Of a stretch of DNA of 64,000 bases, positions 61,907 to 64,000 are shown piece by piece (position 1 is the stretch's first letter; the number at the start of each line of letters is the position of its first letter). The position numbers were made by a program, and so were the translations under genes. The stretch is taken from the NCBI GenBank assembly GCA_963786395.1, contig CAWAZD010000007.1, forward strand, positions 1 to 64,000, read 5' to 3'. This stretch comes from Fen-1301 sp963786395 (GTDB taxonomy: Bacteria; Bacteroidota; Ignavibacteria; Ignavibacteriales; Ignavibacteriaceae). The notes below the pieces were generated by a model that was not told where the DNA came from, ran no database searches, and saw only the letters and a list, made by a program, of their open reading frames with translations.

Positions 61907-62809
61907 TTATTTACGAGTTCCCCATAGTTTGTTCAAGGTCTTTCCAAGTATCTCTACATCAAGCCATATATTCTGATTCTTTGCATAATATAAATCAAGT
62001 TTATCAGAATCTTTCCCTTCACTATTTTCGATATACCAGAGACCCGTTAATCCTTTCTTACCTAAATAGAATTCATTATTATTTTTGTTGTTTTCGGGAC
62101 CAACAAAACTATACGTGCCGGATAATACCATCGGGACTTTCAAAATAAACTTTTGAAATTCAGTCTGCTTTTCCCTCATATGAATTGTTAAATATATGAA
62201 AGGATATATAAAAAACAAAACCACAACAGATAGAGTAAAATCAAAGGCACGTTTTATTGATTTTATCACAGGGCTGGTGATATTATAATCAAACTCAATT
62301 ATCGGTGTATCACTTAGAATAGCAACCGAAGCTTTTCCAACAAGGAAATCAAGATTCTTACCAATGATCTTAAATTCAACGTTCTCATTATGATTTTTAG
62401 CAGCTATTTCCATCATTTGGTTATAGGACAACTCTTCGGAGGAGAAAATAATTTCATTTATTTTATTTTCACGAATAACCTTGCTTATATTTTCTATACT
62501 GCCTAGTACGCTTAGTCCCTCAATTACGTTTCCTACTTCTCTGTTGGTAATGCTGATAAGTCCCATTACATTATGAAGATCGGTGTAGTTTATCTTTAAT
62601 TTATTTGCAACTGTCGCAGCGTGTTCGCTTAATCCGACTATTAATGTCCTTTTATGCCGGAACCCGGTTTTATTAATTGAGGAACCAAAAAATATCTTTA
62701 TCAATACACGCCAAATCGAAAGAGAAAATAGCAAAAGGAAATAAGTGAGTATAATTACTCCCCTGCTATATCCAAATTCTTTTAAAGAAGAATGACACGG
62801 AAGCAACAA
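61907..62809 (-). CDS. Degenerate sugar-phosphate transferase segment (joined to the GT2 gene by broken frames)
   Basis: The nominal TTG start is false; the coding sense continues upstream in other frames (FFVASVSFFFK, then TLPAVVHILITSLTGNY) to the GT2 gene. It has the layout of a WbaP/WcaJ-type phosphoglycosyl transferase: membrane helices, a Rossmann-like domain (RTLIVGLSEHAATVANKL), and a C-terminal end SFVGPENN, KGLTGLWYIEN and LDLYYAKNQNIWLDVEILGK. The stretch that should carry the KFRSM-x-x-DE catalytic motif is missing: IKRAFDFTLSVVVLFFIYPF passes almost straight to VPMVLSGTYSFVG. It may be an inactive or altered paralogue. Confidence 0.65.
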   Translation of the reverse strand: MLLPCHSSLKEFGYSRGVIILTYFLLLFSLSIWRVLIKIFFGSSINKTGFRHKRTLIVGLSEHAATVANKLKINYTDLHNVMGLISITNREVGNVIEGLSVLGSIENISKVIRENKINEIIFSSEELSYNQMMEIAAKNHNENVEFKIIGKNLDFLVGKASVAILSDTPIIEFDYNITSPVIKSIKRAFDFTLSVVVLFFIYPFIYLTIHMREKQTEFQKFILKVPMVLSGTYSFVGPENNKNNNEFYLGKKGLTGLWYIENSEGKDSDKLDLYYAKNQNIWLDVEILGKTLNKLWGTRK

Positions 62810-62890
62810 AAAAGAAACTGATAATTATTGCTCCAAAATTTCTGATTATTGAGAATTCATCCCTTTTATAATTACCTGTCAAGGAAGTTA

Positions 62891-63892
62891 TTAGGATGTG
62901 AACCACAGCCGGCAGTGTATATATAATCGGGAAACTGAAAGGGGGAAAACCAGCCCAGCGAGGTTTAAAAGAATATATATGTTTTCAGATAACAAAAGAG
63001 TCAGGTTATAAAAAATGAAATCGAGAATGATTGCTAAAAGCGTTAGCTTTCTTTTCCCGATAAACGCAAACAATTGCCTGAAAATAATTGCTGCCTGCAA
63101 TATTATTTCCAAAAGGAAAGAACCTGACAAATGTTTCTTTACAAACAATTGCATGGCACTATAAAAGATTTTTGTTTCATCAAGGCTGCTTCTTCTTGTA
63201 CTCTCACCTTTGTAATGGATTATTTGAGTTTCATGTAAGTAAAGAACTTTATACCCGGCTTTTTGCACCCTATAACAAAAATCCAGATCTTCGCCGTACA
63301 TGAAGAACTGCTCATCTAATCCACCAATTTTCTCATAGATTTCTTTAGTAAACATCATAAACGAACCGGAAATAGCGTCTACTTCATAGGTCTGGTCTTC
63401 ATCCAGGTATGTGAGATTATATCTGGCAAATAATCTACTTTTGGGGAATACGGTGCTTAGCCCGGTGACCTTGCAAAACGAAGTCCATGGCCCTGGAAAA
63501 CTTCTGCGGCATGCTAACTGTAATGAGCCGTCAGGATTAAGAATTTTACAACCGGCTAACCCGGTATCCGGGTTATTCTCAAAGTGCATTATCATTTTTT
63601 CTAAGGTATCTTCACTAACAATACAATCCGGATTAATTAAGAGTATGTATTTCCCCTTAGCTGTTTTCAATCCGATATTGTTTGCTTTACTAAACCCCAG
63701 GTTCTTATCATTAGCATAGAGTTGCACAGAAGGGAATTTATTTTTAATAAATTCCACACTTCCATCATTCGAAGCATTATCAACAACAATAATTTCAAAG
63801 GTTATTTTCTGAGCGGCTTTGTATATTGAATGGATAAGGTTCTGAAGGAATTCTTTTACATTATAATTTACTATAATTATAGAAAGATCCAC
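62891..63892 (-). CDS. Family 2 glycosyltransferase with C-terminal membrane helices
   Basis: 333 residues as read. GT-A fold with SIIIVNYNVKEFLQNLIHSI, VVDNASNDGSVEFIKNKFPS, LINPDCIVSEDTLE (D-x-D-like) and SFMMFTKEIYEKIGGLDEQF, MYGEDLDFCYRVQKAGYKV (acceptor/ED motif). This is the rhamnosyl- or N-acetylglucosaminyl-transferase-like branch. Start GTG at 63892 with AAGG ahead. C-terminal helices begin near residue 265. A frame change at a five-C run near 62937-62942 ends it early; the next frame leads into the sugar-transferase segment downstream. Confidence 0.8.
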   Translation of the reverse strand: MDLSIIIVNYNVKEFLQNLIHSIYKAAQKITFEIIVVDNASNDGSVEFIKNKFPSVQLYANDKNLGFSKANNIGLKTAKGKYILLINPDCIVSEDTLEKMIMHFENNPDTGLAGCKILNPDGSLQLACRRSFPGPWTSFCKVTGLSTVFPKSRLFARYNLTYLDEDQTYEVDAISGSFMMFTKEIYEKIGGLDEQFFMYGEDLDFCYRVQKAGYKVLYLHETQIIHYKGESTRRSSLDETKIFYSAMQLFVKKHLSGSFLLEIILQAAIIFRQLFAFIGKRKLTLLAIILDFIFYNLTLLLSENIYILLNLAGLVFPLSVSRLYIHCRLWFTS

Positions 63893-63901
63893 TTCTGCAC
63901 C

Positions 63902-64000
63902 TTATAAACTCCCTATTAGACTTTTAAATCTTAGTTTCCAGACCATAGTAATAGCTTCCCGGACTATTTTCTTAGACATTTTAGATTTTCCCTTTACTCT
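63902..64000 (-). CDS. Polyprenol-phosphate sugar synthase-like protein, C-terminus only
   Basis: A frame open from the window edge to TAA at 63902-63904. Its 32 residues include GKSKMSKKIVREAITMVWKL, closely like the C-terminal end of dolichol-phosphate/polyprenol-phosphate mannosyl synthases (ESKMS-x-x-IV-x-E). The stop lies 10 bp before the GT2 start. The rest is outside the window, so the call is provisional. Confidence 0.55.
   Translation of the reverse strand, partial: RVKGKSKMSKKIVREAITMVWKLRFKSLIGSL

Overview
The window reads as the chromosome of an AT-rich, free-living member of the Bacteroidota/Chlorobiota/Ignavibacteriota assemblage, most likely an Ignavibacteria-type bacterium. 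Grounds: type IX secretion C-terminal tails (one with the NYPNPFNPST signature), PorV/PorQ-like and DUF5723 outer-membrane proteins, a GWxTD-domain protein, a tmRNA tag ending NYALAA, and an F-type ATP synthase operon without atpD and atpC. The lineage is an inference from gene content and motifs; no search was run.

Positions 1 to about 10117 are one flank of an integrated mobile element that abuts the 3' end of the tmRNA gene (ssrA, minus strand, about 10118-10473). It carries a tyrosine integrase next to ssrA (broken by at least six frameshifts), a two-copy-domain protein, an excisionase-like HTH protein, an unrecognised 301-aa protein, a two-part replication initiator, a DnaC-like loader, a DUF2786-like protein and a run of small or broken genes. 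It ends, within view, with the remains of an AbiEii-type nucleotidyltransferase toxin opposite a broken membrane-anchored coiled-coil gene. The far boundary lies outside the window.

Positions 10500-26839 hold housekeeping and envelope genes: cobalamin adenosyltransferase, YgfZ, an M20 peptidase, an LptF/LptG-type permease pair, a DUF5723 outer-membrane protein with a lipoprotein, DUF3467, a TPR protein, and a plus-strand run of adenosine-deaminase family protein, a small unknown protein, urocanate hydratase and a phosphoglycerate-dehydrogenase-like enzyme. A roughly 630-bp gene-free stretch (26840-27466) holds an RNA-like segment and three palindromes.

Positions 27467-41054 are minus-strand genes. 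From 41054 down to 28306 they form one tightly packed series: LpxL-type acyltransferase, family 9 glycosyltransferase, Sua5/TsaC, M23 peptidase, bactofilin, AtpZ, an AtpI-like protein, atpB-E-F-H-A-G, ffh, rpsP, khpA, rimM, trmD and rplS, closed by a terminator at 28251-28267. A MqnA-like gene follows it.

Positions 41296-52306 encode surface proteins: a GWxTD protein, a PorV/PorQ-family protein, a 1174-aa secreted protein, a TonB-dependent receptor and a 627-aa secreted protein with Asp-box repeats. Positions 52525-64000 return to housekeeping: thioredoxin, a FabI/FabL-like reductase, dnaE (three frameshifts), dUTPase, a flippase, nadC, a thioesterase, accA, a glycosyltransferase joined by broken frames to a degenerate sugar-phosphate transferase, and the C-terminus of a polyprenol-phosphate sugar synthase-like protein.

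Frameshifts are not spread evenly. Some 43 kb of core (10.5-53.8 kb) shows none, while the element, dnaE and the 62.8-63.0 kb junction show clusters. For the essential dnaE this points to sequence errors, so some decay in the element could share that cause.
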